This document shows, piece after piece, positions 1 through 9,353 of a stretch of 64,000 nucleotides of DNA. The stretch covers positions 1 to 64,000 of the forward strand of contig JAIEPH010000011.1 of NCBI GenBank assembly GCA_019749805.1. The letters are read 5' to 3'. This stretch comes from Mycobacteriaceae bacterium. Its GTDB lineage: Bacteria; Actinomycetota; Actinomycetes; Mycobacteriales; Mycobacteriaceae. The notes beneath the pieces are model-generated. The model searched no databases and had not been told where the DNA came from. It saw only the letters and a list, made by a program, of their open reading frames with translations. Each line of letters opens with the position of its first letter. The stretch's first letter is position 1. Position numbers and translations under genes: made by a program.

Positions 1-33
1 AGGACAGCCAGTCGGCGTCAATCGAAGTCAGAG

Positions 34-1224
34 TCAGACTGCCACCGAGGGCGACGCCCTTCCATGCTCTCTGTCGACATCGCAGCCATAGGCGGGGTGG
101 TCGCAGCCCGGGAACCGGCACGTCATATCCCGACACCGCACAAACGTCGCGAGGACAGCACTGGGGAGGTAGCGCGGTTCGGGGGGCGTGTTACCGGGAT
201 GGCGGATCGGGACGATCTTCGCCGACCGGGCCACCTTGGCGGCCAACAAGGGGGCGGGCAGCATCCCGCCACCCAGCAGCACCGCGGGCGGGGTGACGGC
301 GATGACCTCGGGTTCGGGGGGACGTGGGGCCAGCAGTTCACGCCAGGTCATCTCCTGCCATGGTTTGCGATCCGGATCACGGGGTTGTTCACCGTCCAAC
401 TTGGCGGGGGTGTCATCGGTCAACGACTCCTCATGCGCGATGACATGCACCACGACCGCGCTGGCTTGGGCGTCTTTTGCCTCGCAGCCGGGGTCCTCAC
501 ACGCGCAGACCAGTCTGTCGGCGCGGTGAGCTAATGCCCCCAAGGCCGCGGCGCGGCGCTGGTCCAACGTGCGGGGGTCCTTGTCACACACCGTGCGTGC
601 GATCGCGTCCAACCGTTGGTCGAGGGCCTGGGCGTCGGTGACGATCAGCCGACCCTCGATGAACACCACCCCTGATCCATCCTGCGGGTCGTGGATATCG
701 ACATGGCAGTTGCGGGCGGAGTATTCGGTGCGCCGCACCGCCGCGGGGTCATAGCGATCGACCCAGTAGTCGATCTCGGTCTCGGTCTTGTGCGCCGAGA
801 GCGATCCCCAGTCTTCGACCGCGGCGGCGATCTCGGTGTCGACTTTGGCCATCACGTCGGGATCGCTGATCAGCCGGGTGCGGGCCACGATCGCCGACAC
901 CAGCCGGTAGTTGATCGCCCCGGCGGCGAACACCTCACCCACCCGCGGTAGCCGCTGGTGTAGGGCGTCGGCGATCAGCAGTTGATGCGAGGCCACCCCC
1001 AGCGACACGTTCTGCGCGGCGGCCACCGACGCCGCGACCGCACCCCAGTTGTCCAGACACCACTGCTCACGCTCATCAGACCCATCGGCGGCCCACATCC
1101 GTTCGAGCTCCTCGGCGGTGGCGAACAGACGACGCGCGCAGGCGGCGTTCTCCAGCCGCGCCCACGCCCCGATCGCCGCGACACCCCGGCTGAGGTGCGC
1201 CTGCTCCACCAACGAATCGAACAT
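34..1224 (-). pseudogene. DUF222 / HNH endonuclease family protein, C-terminally truncated
   Basis: A 396-residue protein of the DUF222-HNH family, a multicopy group in mycobacteria (REP13E12-related) of unknown role. The DUF222 part is intact from MFDSLVEQAHLSRG to the conserved FVRCRDMTCRFPGC before the HNH. Family members then read about CDIDHT..P...NL..LC..HH; here the frame reads CDVDREHG and stops after 12 more residues, so the HNH His/Asn catalytic part is missing. Homology is lost at about base 72, which looks like a deletion or insertion junction rather than a simple frameshift. The ATG at 1222-1224 is preceded by TAGTGT at a 7-base gap, which fits a leaderless start. It is probably a decayed copy; a functional DUF222-only protein cannot be excluded. 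Confidence 0.6.
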
Positions 1225-1385
1225 AGGTTCGACACTAGCCGCGGTCGCGGCGCGAAACCAGCAGCTCAACCCCAACCTGTGGATAAAACCGCCATTGGGG
1301 ATAAGTTGCTTGCAGTGAGTCAAAGGGTTGCGGAATCCGCGCGGCCGCCTGTTCGGTGGACCGACAAGACACGGAGGGACGCTGC

Positions 1386-2759
1386 GTGACCGAGCCGAGA
1401 CGAGACAACCTGCTGGTCGTGCACTGGCACGATCTGGGCCGCTATCTCGGCGTCTACGGGCACCACGACGTCTCCAGCCCCCGGCTCGACCAACTCGCCG
1501 CCGAGGGCATTCTGCTGACCCACGCGCACGCCACTGCTCCGCTGTGCTCTCCATCGCGCGGCTCGCTCTTCACCGGCCGATACCCGCAGAGCAACGGCTT
1601 GGTTGGCCTCGCTCACCACGGCTGGGAGTATCGGACGGGCATCCGCACACTCCCCCACCTGCTGTCCGAAGCCGGTTGGTACACCGCACTATTCGGCATG
1701 CAACACGAGACGTCACATCCTCCGCGACTCGGTTTCGACGAATTCGACGTATCGAACTCGTACTGCGAATACGTCGTCGAACAGGCCACGCACTGGCTCA
1801 CCGACCCACCCGCTCAGCCATTCCTTCTCACCGCAGGTTTCTTCGAGACGCACCGCCCATACCCGCGCGAACGGTACGAACCGTCCGACGCGTCTACCGT
1901 CACCGTGCCCGATTACCTGCCCGACACACCTGACATCCGGCAGGACCTCGCCGAGTTCTACGGCTCGATCACCGTCGCCGACGCCGCCGTCGGCCGACTG
2001 TTGGACACCCTCGCGGAGACCGGACTCGACCGCACCACCTGGGTGGTGTTCATGACCGACCACGGACCTGCGCTCCCCCGCGCCAAGTCCACTCTGTACG
2101 AGGCGGGCACCGGGATCGCGATGATCGTGCGGCCGCCACGCGACGCGGCGATCGGCCCACGGGTCTACGACGAATTGTTCAGCGGCGTCGATCTGGTGCC
2201 AACGCTGCTCGGTCTGCTCGGCGTCGACATCTCGGCCGACGTCGAGGGAATCTCGCACGCCGACAACCTGCGTCATGCACAGACGGCCCCCGTGCGCACC
2301 GAGGTCTACACCACCAAGACTTACCACGATTCTTTCGACCCGATCCGCGCCGTCCGCACCAAGGAATACAGCTACATCGAGAACTACGCGGCACGCCCGC
2401 TGCTCGATCTGCCGTGGGACATCGCCGAAAGCGCGCCGGGACAGACGGTTGCGCCGCTGACCCAGTCGCCGCGCCCTGCGCGCGAACTCTACGACCTGCA
2501 GGATGATCCCACCGAAGCCCGCAACCTGCTCGGGCCCGACGCCTCCGACAAAGCAGAGGCCATCGCGAACGACCTTGCGCTGCTGCTCAACGACTGGCGC
2601 GACAAGACCAATGACGTCATCCCGTCGGAGTTCGCGGGTACCCGAATCGCGCAGCGCTACACCGAAACCTATTTGCGAATTCACGGCCCGTCGGTGATCA
2701 GCCGCTCCGCCATCGCATCCCAACGAGGTATCGAGGAGGAAGAGAGCTCCGCACAATAG
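1386..2759 (+). CDS. Type I (formylglycine) sulfatase, Rv0296c-like
   Basis: A 457-residue alkaline-phosphatase-superfamily sulfatase that hydrolyses sulfate esters. Cys54 in LCSPSRGSLFTG is the C-x-P-S-R signature that formylglycine-generating enzyme converts to the catalytic formylglycine. The metal-binding N-terminus differs a little from the usual D-D (VVHWHDLGRYLG), and FMTDHGPALPR supplies the second metal-binding DH pair. No signal peptide is seen, so it is probably cytosolic. GTG at 1386 was chosen because GGAGG lies 8 bases upstream; the frame is open further up. It lies 67 bases upstream of a Stf0-like sulfotransferase in the same orientation, so sulfate addition and removal genes are adjacent. 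Substrate unknown. Confidence 0.85.
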   Translation: MTEPRRDNLLVVHWHDLGRYLGVYGHHDVSSPRLDQLAAEGILLTHAHATAPLCSPSRGSLFTGRYPQSNGLVGLAHHGWEYRTGIRTLPHLLSEAGWYTALFGMQHETSHPPRLGFDEFDVSNSYCEYVVEQATHWLTDPPAQPFLLTAGFFETHRPYPRERYEPSDASTVTVPDYLPDTPDIRQDLAEFYGSITVADAAVGRLLDTLAETGLDRTTWVVFMTDHGPALPRAKSTLYEAGTGIAMIVRPPRDAAIGPRVYDELFSGVDLVPTLLGLLGVDISADVEGISHADNLRHAQTAPVRTEVYTTKTYHDSFDPIRAVRTKEYSYIENYAARPLLDLPWDIAESAPGQTVAPLTQSPRPARELYDLQDDPTEARNLLGPDASDKAEAIANDLALLLNDWRDKTNDVIPSEFAGTRIAQRYTETYLRIHGPSVISRSAIASQRGIEEEESSAQ

Positions 2760-2813
2760 TTTTCGTCACTGCGATTCTTAAAGCCTTGCTGTGCAAAGCA
2801 ATTCGTATGCGGT

Positions 2814-2819
2814 TAGGCT
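2814..2819 (+). promoter_or_regulatory. Candidate -10 hexamer TAGGCT for a leaderless stf0 transcript
   Basis: TAGGCT fits TANNNT and is 7 bases before the ATG at 2827. There is no Shine-Dalgarno sequence, so transcription probably starts at the ATG. This is inferred from spacing alone. Confidence 0.35.
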
Positions 2820-2826
2820 CACGTGT

Positions 2827-3630
2827 ATGTCGTCCCATCCAACGGCCTACCTGGTGCTCGCGTCGCAACGCAGCGGCAGCACGCTGTTGGTCGAATCGCT
2901 ACGGACGACCGGTGTAGCGGGAGAGCCGCAGGAGTTCTTTCAGTACCTGCCCACCACGAGCATGTCGCCGCAACCACGCCAGTGGTTCGCCGATGTGGAG
3001 GACGAGTCGATTCTTCGCCTGCTCGATCCGCTGGAAGAGGGCAAGCCGGATCTGGCGCCGCCCGAGATCTGGCGTGACTACATCCAAACTGTCGGCCGCA
3101 CACCGAACGGGATCTGGGGCGGCAAGTTGATGTGGAATCAGACACCGCTGCTGCTGCAACGCGCGGCGGGCCTGCCGGACCGTGAGGGCGACGGCCTACT
3201 CGCGTCGATTCGCGCAGTCGTCGGCAGTGACCCGGTTCTGGTGTACGTCCACCGCCCCGATGTTGTCTCCCAGGCCGTTTCGTTCTGGCGCGCCCTACAG
3301 ACCCGCGTCTGGCGCGGACGCCCCGATCCACGACGCGACTCCCGCGCCGAGTACCACGCCGGAGCGATCGCCCACGTCGTCACGATGCTGCGGGAACAGG
3401 ACAAGGGCTGGCGCGGCTGGTTCGACGAGGATGGCGTCACGCCAATCGAGGTGGCGTATCCGGTGTTGTGGCGAAACCTCACCCAGATCGTCGGCGACAT
3501 CCTCGAGGCGCTGGGGCAGGATCGCCGACTGGCGCCAGCGCCGGTGCTGGAGCGCCAGGCCGACCAACGCTCCGACGTGTGGGTGGACCGCTACCGCGCC
3601 GACGCGGAGCGCGACGGGCTACCGACCTGA
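2827..3630 (+). CDS. stf0: Stf0-family trehalose 2-sulfotransferase
   Basis: A 267-residue sulfotransferase, the same length as I recall for Stf0/Rv0295c, which transfers sulfate from PAPS to trehalose in the cytosol; in M. tuberculosis this is the first step of sulfolipid-1 synthesis. [13 protein letters not shown] at residues 13-25 is the 5'-phosphosulfate-binding loop, and [18 protein letters not shown] in mid-protein matches the 3'-phosphate-binding Arg/Ser region. AGEPQEFF after the first helix is typical of Stf0. ATG 2827 is favoured over upstream codons by protein length and the TAGGCT hexamer. It ends 3 bases from the convergent tam gene. No sulfolipid polyketide synthase is in the window, so the fate of any trehalose-2-sulfate is unknown. 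Confidence 0.85.
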   Translation: MSSHPTAYLVLASQRSGSTLLVESLRTTGVAGEPQEFFQYLPTTSMSPQPRQWFADVEDESILRLLDPLEEGKPDLAPPEIWRDYIQTVGRTPNGIWGGKLMWNQTPLLLQRAAGLPDREGDGLLASIRAVVGSDPVLVYVHRPDVVSQAVSFWRALQTRVWRGRPDPRRDSRAEYHAGAIAHVVTMLREQDKGWRGWFDEDGVTPIEVAYPVLWRNLTQIVGDILEALGQDRRLAPAPVLERQADQRSDVWVDRYRADAERDGLPT

Positions 3631-3633
3631 CGC

Positions 3634-4395
3634 TTACTTCACCTGTGCGACAGCAAATACCCGGCGGAACGGGAAGAATGTCGTGCCGTCCGGTCGCATC
3701 GGGTAGGCCTCGTCGAGCATTGGGATCAGCTCCTCGCGGAACTGCTGCCACTGTGGCTCGTCGAGCCGGCTCTTCACCGGCGTCAGCGCTGTTCCGGTGA
3801 TCCACTGCAGCACCGGATTCTCGCCGCTGAGCTCGTGGACATAGACCGTCTCCCACGCGTCGACCCGACAACCTGCGTCGGTGAGCAGCGAGGCATATCC
3901 CGCCGCGTCGTCGACCTGTCCCTCGCGGAACGGGAAGTCCCGCAACGACTCCGACCACCGGCTACGACGCGCGAGCGTGCGTACGGCCTCATGCGACGGG
4001 GCGTTGAAGTTGCCGGGGACCTGCATCGCGATCCAGGCTCCGGCCGGCAGCTGACCGGCCCATCGGACCAATAGCTCAGCGTGGTCGGGCACCCAATGCA
4101 GCACCGCATTGGTCAGCACGACGTCGGTGTCCGGTTGCGGCACCCAATCGGCCACATCGCCCACCTCGGCATCGACACCGCGTTCACGCGCCGCCTGCAC
4201 CATTTCCGGAGAACTGTCCCAAGCCTCGATGGTGGCGCCAGGCCACCGTTGCGCCAGGCTGACGGTGAGGTTTCCCGGACCGCATCCGAGGTCGACGACC
4301 CGCCGCGGCGATTCGGCCGCAACCCGTGACATCAAGTCGAAGAACGGCCTGCTGCGGTGGTCGGCGAAGGTCAGATAGACGTCGGGATTCCACAT
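3634..4395 (-). CDS. tam: Trans-aconitate 2-methyltransferase
   Basis: A 253-residue class I SAM-dependent methyltransferase that methylates trans-aconitate, an inhibitory side product of aconitase, in the cytosol. Motif I is [17 protein letters not shown] (residues 33-49), followed by [14 protein letters not shown] (acidic residue binding SAM ribose) and [11 protein letters not shown], all in Tam order, with family-typical length. It sits between the sulfotransferase and the hydrolase next to eccE3, the same neighbours as Rv0294. Its ATG at 4393-4395 shares bases with an ATG on the other strand, which is one reason the divergent hydrolase is started downstream. Confidence 0.88.
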   Translation of the reverse strand: MWNPDVYLTFADHRSRPFFDLMSRVAAESPRRVVDLGCGPGNLTVSLAQRWPGATIEAWDSSPEMVQAARERGVDAEVGDVADWVPQPDTDVVLTNAVLHWVPDHAELLVRWAGQLPAGAWIAMQVPGNFNAPSHEAVRTLARRSRWSESLRDFPFREGQVDDAAGYASLLTDAGCRVDAWETVYVHELSGENPVLQWITGTALTPVKSRLDEPQWQQFREELIPMLDEAYPMRPDGTTFFPFRRVFAVAQVK

Positions 4396-4417
4396 GGGGC
4401 CAGTCTCGCACTCGGGT

Positions 4418-4423
4418 TACGAT
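4418..4423 (+). promoter_or_regulatory. -10 hexamer TACGAT for a leaderless hydrolase transcript
   Basis: TACGAT ends exactly 6 bases before GTG 4430, the standard spacing for a mycobacterial leaderless mRNA starting at the codon. No ribosome binding site is visible. It supports GTG 4430 over ATG 4394, which lies upstream of this hexamer. Confidence 0.5.
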
Positions 4424-4429
4424 GCGGAC

Positions 4430-5626
4430 GTGACCACTTCGGACACCACCCCGGTGGATCCGCCCATTCCCGTTCCCGACGTCCCCGGGGCCGACGCGAC
4501 CGTCCAAGGACTCCCGCGTCGCGCCGATCTCACACTGCGCCAGCGACTCATCGTTGACTCGTCCGCAGTGGCCGACATCGCCCTGCGCACTGCCATCGCC
4601 TCGTTGCTCGCGACGACGATGTTGCCGACGCTCGTCGGTGGGCTGCGCGGCAGCCGAGCGCGGGCCGAACAAGATCAATTGAGGTTCTACGCCGAACTGG
4701 CTTCGGCGCAAGACCCCACGTTGTCCTTTCCCGCGCCGACGGAGGTGCCGCGGGTCGCGTCACGCCCAGCCGGTCCGATCGCCGAGTGGATCGCCAAGGG
4801 CAACGTGCACAACATCCGTTTCGACAGCAGCTTCGAAGCCGTCAATCCGGCGTTGCGGGAACAGTGCCGAGGCTTCACACGCAACAACGTGGTGCACGCC
4901 CAACACTGGCGCCACGACGACGGACCCCACCCGACACTGTGCGTGATTCACGGCTTCATGGGTTCGCCGTATCTGTTCAACGGACTGTTCTTCTCGCTGC
5001 CGTGGTTCTACCGGTCCGGCTACGACGTCCTGTTGTACACGATGCCATTCCACGGCAGCCGTGCCGAAAAGGGCTCGCCGTTCAGCGGTTACGGTTTCTT
5101 CGCGAACGGCTTCTCCGGCTTCGCAGAAGCCATGGCACAGGCCGTGCACGACTTCAGGTCAATCATCGACTACCTGGAGTTCACCGGCGTCGACCGCATC
5201 GGCCTGACCGGAATGTCGTTGGGCGGCTATACCTCTGCGCTGATCGCCGGCGTCGACGACCGGATCCAGGCGGTCATTCCGAACGTCCCAGTCGTGGCGC
5301 CCGACCAAACCGTCGACGACTGGTTCCCCGCCAACAAGGTCGTCCGACTGCGAAGCCTGCTGTCGAACACCGACACGGCGCTCACCAAGGCCGCGGCACG
5401 TTTCTCGTCGCCACTGAACTACGAGCCTCTGGTTCCCAAGGACCGGCGGCTGATCATCACCGGTCTCGGTGATCGGTTGGCGCCCCCGGAGCAGGCCGAA
5501 ATGCTATGGGAGCACTGGGATCGTTGCGCGTTTCACTGGTTCCCCGGCAACCACATCCTGCACGTCAGCCAGCCTGACTACCTACGCAGGATGACCCGCT
5601 TCATGCGCGATTTCATGTTCGACTGA
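4430..5626 (+). CDS. Alpha/beta hydrolase, Rv0293c-like
   Basis: A 398-residue alpha/beta-hydrolase-fold protein of unknown substrate. CVIHGFMGSPY is the oxyanion-region HG motif, GLTGMSLGGYTSAL contains the G-M-S-L-G nucleophile elbow, ITGLGDRLAPPEQ carries the acidic residue, and FPGNHILHVSQP the catalytic His. A weakly hydrophobic segment near residue 50 (ALRTAIASLLATTMLPTLVGG) could attach it to the membrane. GTG 4430 is chosen for its leaderless promoter spacing. Its last 45 bases overlap the 3' end of eccE3 tail to tail. The conserved place beside ESX-3 suggests linkage, but no functional tie is shown. Confidence 0.8.
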   Translation: MTTSDTTPVDPPIPVPDVPGADATVQGLPRRADLTLRQRLIVDSSAVADIALRTAIASLLATTMLPTLVGGLRGSRARAEQDQLRFYAELASAQDPTLSFPAPTEVPRVASRPAGPIAEWIAKGNVHNIRFDSSFEAVNPALREQCRGFTRNNVVHAQHWRHDDGPHPTLCVIHGFMGSPYLFNGLFFSLPWFYRSGYDVLLYTMPFHGSRAEKGSPFSGYGFFANGFSGFAEAMAQAVHDFRSIIDYLEFTGVDRIGLTGMSLGGYTSALIAGVDDRIQAVIPNVPVVAPDQTVDDWFPANKVVRLRSLLSNTDTALTKAAARFSSPLNYEPLVPKDRRLIITGLGDRLAPPEQAEMLWEHWDRCAFHWFPGNHILHVSQPDYLRRMTRFMRDFMFD

Positions 5627-6526
5627 CCAACGGCCGCCCACCATCCATCCGGCCGGCTCGAGCAGTCCCTGCGGCAGAGGGCTGCTCGGGATGTCGAGGC
5701 GTTCCGCCGACCCCGGCGCCAACGCGGTGAGCAACAGTCCCTGAATACCGCGTTGAGCCGTGAGACCGCTGAGGGGTGTACCGCGAACCGGTTCGGCGGT
5801 CCGGATGGCGCACAGCGCTCGCACTGTGGGTTGTGCTGAAGTACCACCGAATTCGACTGATGTCCAAGTGTCCGTCGGCTGCGACCACAACTCGGCGAGC
5901 CGATCGGGGAGGTCGTCGTCGACCGGGATTCCATACGCCGAAACGAATCCGCTGTTTTCCCGGACTCCGCGCCACCTCTCGCGGCCGCCACCGGTCAGCG
6001 GCGTGGGCGCACCGTCGACGATGACCGCCAGCAGACCATCCTCGCGGAGGTGATCGGCGAGTCGGCGACCGACGATCTGGGCCGTGTCCGACAGGGGGAG
6101 GTCGGCGGAACGGGCCTTGAGCGCCGCCAGGTTGTCGACCGCGCGCAGCGTCATGCTGATCCAGGTCGTACGGACGCCATCCTCGTCGCGGTTAGTCACC
6201 CGGACCTTGTCGCAACGGATGCCGAAACGTTCGACGTACCCGGCCACCGTCGGCAGCGACAGGCCCATCCCGGCCGGATCGTCGACGTGCAATACAACGG
6301 TGGCTTCGCCGGCTGCCGTTGGCTTCGGCTTGGAGTGGTTGCGCCGCCATATCGCGAAGATACGGCCGATCATCTCTGTCGCGAACAGTCCACGCCACCA
6401 GGCGAATGCGAACAGCGTGACGCCGATAGCGACGCCGAGGATCCACCAGTCGGTGTCGGACTCCCACGGGTAGGCCATGGCCGCGGGAACGATGAGAAGT
6501 AGCGCGAGCGCGATTCGGATGGTCAC
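5582..6526 (-). CDS. eccE3: ESX-3 type VII secretion protein EccE3
   Basis: A 314-residue ESX membrane-complex component, last gene of the ESX-3 operon. Two N-terminal transmembrane helices (about residues 2-19, IRIALALLLIVPAAMAY, and 25-43, WWILGVAIGVTLFAFAWW) precede a soluble domain that lies at the rim of the EccBCDE complex in other ESX systems. The GTG start overlaps the mycP3 stop as GTGA, indicating translational coupling. M. tuberculosis EccE3 is about 331 residues. The 3' 45 bases lie antisense to the neighbouring hydrolase gene. Confidence 0.92.
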   Translation of the reverse strand: MTIRIALALLLIVPAAMAYPWESDTDWWILGVAIGVTLFAFAWWRGLFATEMIGRIFAIWRRNHSKPKPTAAGEATVVLHVDDPAGMGLSLPTVAGYVERFGIRCDKVRVTNRDEDGVRTTWISMTLRAVDNLAALKARSADLPLSDTAQIVGRRLADHLREDGLLAVIVDGAPTPLTGGGRERWRGVRENSGFVSAYGIPVDDDLPDRLAELWSQPTDTWTSVEFGGTSAQPTVRALCAIRTAEPVRGTPLSGLTAQRGIQGLLLTALAPGSAERLDIPSSPLPQGLLEPAGWMVGGRWSVEHEIAHEAGHPA

Positions 6527-7917
6527 TTTGTCTCCGTCTTTCGTCTTTGGGCGGCGATCCCCGCGGTGACGGCGGCGACCAGCGCCAGCACACCGGTGCC
6601 GACGAACGCGACCGTGCGCGGCGTGCTCTCCGGTGGTGCCGGTTGCGGCGGGGCCGCTATGGGTTTGGGTTGGGGTTCGCCGGCGACGTCGCTCGCGGCG
6701 CTGACGTCCCACGTCAACGACGCGACGGCATCGACGAGCCCGGCGCCGGTCAGGTTGGACGGCGCGCGAGCCGCCCCCTGCGCCCCCGCGGTCAGTCGTT
6801 CGACCACCTGGCCGGCGGTCAACTCCGGAAATCGGCTGCGCACCAACGCCGCAACGCCAGAGACATACGCCGCGGCGAAGCTTGCGCTGTTGAGGGGGAA
6901 AAGCTCACCCTGGTCGCTGGGCAACGCATTGGCGAGCCCGCCGCCGTCGGCGTTTCCGACCGAAGTGATGTTCTCGCCCGGCGCCGCGATTCCGACCCAC
7001 GGGCCGGCCATGGTGAAATTCGAGGCCGTGCCGGAGGAATTCAATGAGCCGACGGACAGGACGTACTGCTGCCACCACGACGGGATCGAGATCTCGGTAA
7101 CGCCTGCCCAGTTTCTCGGGTCCTCGGGGCGGCCGGGATCCGACAGCGGATTCGACGGGCACGCCGAACCGGGATTCAATCCGGCCTTGTTGTTTCCGGT
7201 CGCCGCGATGATGACGGCGTCCTTGTCGACCGCGGCGTAGCGCAACGCGGCGCCGAGCTCGGTCTGATCGACGGTCTTGTTGGCGGGCAAACACGTCACC
7301 GCGGAGATGTTGATGACGCGGGCACCGAGATCGGCTGCGCGAACGACGGCCCGGGCGAGTGTTGCGACGTCGAGCGCCACCCGTGCGGTCACGGGGTCCT
7401 CCCCGGAGTCACGGGGTGCGTATCGCGCCGACGTCGACCGGATCGACAGGATCCGTGCGCCAGGTGCAACTCCCGAGAAACCGTCGTCACCCGGTTGTCC
7501 GGCGATGAGGCCGGCCACCAGCGTTCCGTGTCCGTCGCAGTCCACCAGACCGTCGGTGGTTTCGACGAAGTCGCCACCCGGGTCGACGTTCGGCAGGCGT
7601 GGTCCGGGCCGCACGCCGGTGTCGAGTACCGCCACGAGTTGTCCGTCGCCGCGGCTGTACTTCCACGCCCCGGAAAGGTTGAGCATCGACGAGTTCTGAT
7701 TCGCCGCAACGGGATCGCTGCCCGGCAGCACACCGGTCGCGACGCACGGGTTGCGCTGCGCCATCGGCTGTACTGGACCCGGCGCCCCCGAAGGCGGTAC
7801 CGCGCCGGCGTCCAGTTCGGGTGGCGTGATCGCCCCTGCCGCAGGACAACTCACCGTCATGACGGCAAGCATCGCCGTCGCGGCCGCAAGCGCACTACGC
7901 AGCATCGCGGACGTCAC
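6523..7917 (-). CDS. mycP3: ESX-3 mycosin protease MycP3
   Basis: A 464-residue subtilisin-like serine protease anchored outside the inner membrane, needed to stabilise the ESX-3 complex. A signal peptide (LRSALAAATAMLAVMTVSCPAAGA) leads; the catalytic triad is Asp in VAVLDTG (about residue 97), His in CDGHGTLVAG (about 129) and Ser in LNSASFAAAYVSG (about 344), with the oxyanion Asn in AATGNNKAG. A Pro-rich stretch and one C-terminal transmembrane helix ending RRKTETK follow. GTG 7917 overlaps the eccD3 stop (GTGA); longer upstream readings run through eccD3. Length fits mycosin-3 (about 461). Confidence 0.95.
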   Translation of the reverse strand: MTSAMLRSALAAATAMLAVMTVSCPAAGAITPPELDAGAVPPSGAPGPVQPMAQRNPCVATGVLPGSDPVAANQNSSMLNLSGAWKYSRGDGQLVAVLDTGVRPGPRLPNVDPGGDFVETTDGLVDCDGHGTLVAGLIAGQPGDDGFSGVAPGARILSIRSTSARYAPRDSGEDPVTARVALDVATLARAVVRAADLGARVINISAVTCLPANKTVDQTELGAALRYAAVDKDAVIIAATGNNKAGLNPGSACPSNPLSDPGRPEDPRNWAGVTEISIPSWWQQYVLSVGSLNSSGTASNFTMAGPWVGIAAPGENITSVGNADGGGLANALPSDQGELFPLNSASFAAAYVSGVAALVRSRFPELTAGQVVERLTAGAQGAARAPSNLTGAGLVDAVASLTWDVSAASDVAGEPQPKPIAAPPQPAPPESTPRTVAFVGTGVLALVAAVTAGIAAQRRKTETK

Positions 7918-9353
7918 CGATTCAGAACCCAGGCGAACAGTCCGACCAGGTACGCCAGCACCGGAATCAGCGACGCGTCGACACCGGAGGCGAGGAAACC
8001 GACCAGACGGCGCATCGGCAACGAATAGGTGTCCGGCGATGCGACCCGCGGGACGAGCGCCGCGAACACGAACACGGCCGTCAGACCCGCCAGTGCCGCC
8101 AGCGTCCACCAGGCCGCGGTATAGCGGTCCTCGGCGGCGAACCAGACGAGGAACAGGGAACCCATCAGGAACGGCTGGGCGAGCAGCCACGCCTTGCACG
8201 GTGCGGAGTCCCACACCCGGGCGCGCAACACCGCGCCGAGCGCGACCGCACCCACGACGTACCACGCCCAGTACGAAACTCCGGTCGGGCCGGCAATCAG
8301 CCAGGTTCCCACGGTTCCAAGCACCACACCGCCTGCAATGAAACCGGTTTGGTGCGAATCGGTCACGCGCACCCGACGCGGGAGGTCTTCAAGCACTTTG
8401 AGCGAGGGCGGCGGCGGCGTCGGGTCACCCGGCGCGGGGATCACCGGAGCAGGCAGGCGCGACCACGTCGCGGAGAGTTGCGGGGCCTGCACGGTGACCG
8501 CGAGGGCCAGCACGATCAGGATCGAGGCGATGACGACGGTGTCCAGGTGCCAGATCGTCGCAGCACCGGCGGTGAGGACGGCGGCGACACCCACCACGGT
8601 CACCGCGGTGAAGACCGCGATGGCGCGCTCTGCGACGGTGATGCTGACGATCGCCCATGCCGTCACGCCGGCCGCGGCAAGCAGCACCTGCGCCGCGCCG
8701 GTCTCTCCGGGTACGGAAAGCCCGAGTGCCGCGGCGATCGGGACCAGCGCCGTGATCGACAGCGCGGTGGCTAGTTTCGGCGCGCGTCCCCACGCGAGCA
8801 TCGTGACGAGCACGGAGAGCACCGCGACGCCGCACGCCGCGATGAGCCCGGCGTAGCCACCGACTGACACCCGGTGTGCGGTGGCGAACACCGTTGCGGT
8901 CAGGATGAGTGCGATCAGGGCCAGTGTCGCGCCCCGCTGAATATGACTTGCACTCCAAGGCTTTTCCCGTGCGGCGGAAAAGATGACCGCGGCGTCGCCG
9001 ATGTCCTCCACGATCCGCGGCGCGGGTGGCCCGGCCGGTACCGGTTGCAGCGCCAGCAGATCGCCGTCGACGACGCCGACGGTGTTCAGTGTGGCGTCGA
9101 GGCTGAACGGCGCACCACCGATCGGCGCGAGCGAAAGCTGCACCGAGTCAGAAGAGTCGGCGTCATCCGTCGCCATCGCCATTCGCCTCACGGCGGGCAG
9201 GATCTCGCGCAGCGGAAGCGCTGTCGGCAGCGCCATGTCGGTGACTCGACCGCCGCCCGCAGAGTCCGGGCCGCCCGAGGCGAGCACGGCGACGCGAACG
9301 ATGGGCATCACCGCCGAAGAGTTGGTGCCGATCAACTGACTGTCTGACGCCAT
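7914..9353 (-). CDS. eccD3: ESX-3 integral membrane protein EccD3
   Basis: A 479-residue polytopic protein with a cytosolic ubiquitin-like N-terminal domain (about residues 15-95) and eleven hydrophobic helices. Two copies form the membrane vestibule of each ESX protomer. M. tuberculosis EccD3 is about 472 residues. ATG 9353 lies 22 bases inside espG3 and has only a weak ribosome binding site; an in-frame ATG at 9308 (464 residues) is the alternative and would remove the overlap. Both starts leave the ubiquitin-like fold essentially complete. Confidence 0.93.
   Translation of the reverse strand: MASDSQLIGTNSSAVMPIVRVAVLASGGPDSAGGGRVTDMALPTALPLREILPAVRRMAMATDDADSSDSVQLSLAPIGGAPFSLDATLNTVGVVDGDLLALQPVPAGPPAPRIVEDIGDAAVIFSAAREKPWSASHIQRGATLALIALILTATVFATAHRVSVGGYAGLIAACGVAVLSVLVTMLAWGRAPKLATALSITALVPIAAALGLSVPGETGAAQVLLAAAGVTAWAIVSITVAERAIAVFTAVTVVGVAAVLTAGAATIWHLDTVVIASILIVLALAVTVQAPQLSATWSRLPAPVIPAPGDPTPPPPSLKVLEDLPRRVRVTDSHQTGFIAGGVVLGTVGTWLIAGPTGVSYWAWYVVGAVALGAVLRARVWDSAPCKAWLLAQPFLMGSLFLVWFAAEDRYTAAWWTLAALAGLTAVFVFAALVPRVASPDTYSLPMRRLVGFLASGVDASLIPVLAYLVGLFAWVLNR

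Noticed and set aside
34..1224. Active REP13E12-type mobile element
   Set aside because: No integrase or flanking repeats are visible and the HNH half is missing.
1713..2756. Long antisense frames over the sulfatase and other genes
   Set aside because: They are high-GC shadow frames with Arg/Ala-rich low-complexity products and no domain motifs.
4394..4429. ATG 4394 as start of the Rv0293c-like hydrolase
   Set aside because: It would share bases with the tam start on the other strand, and the leaderless -10 TACGAT lies downstream of it.
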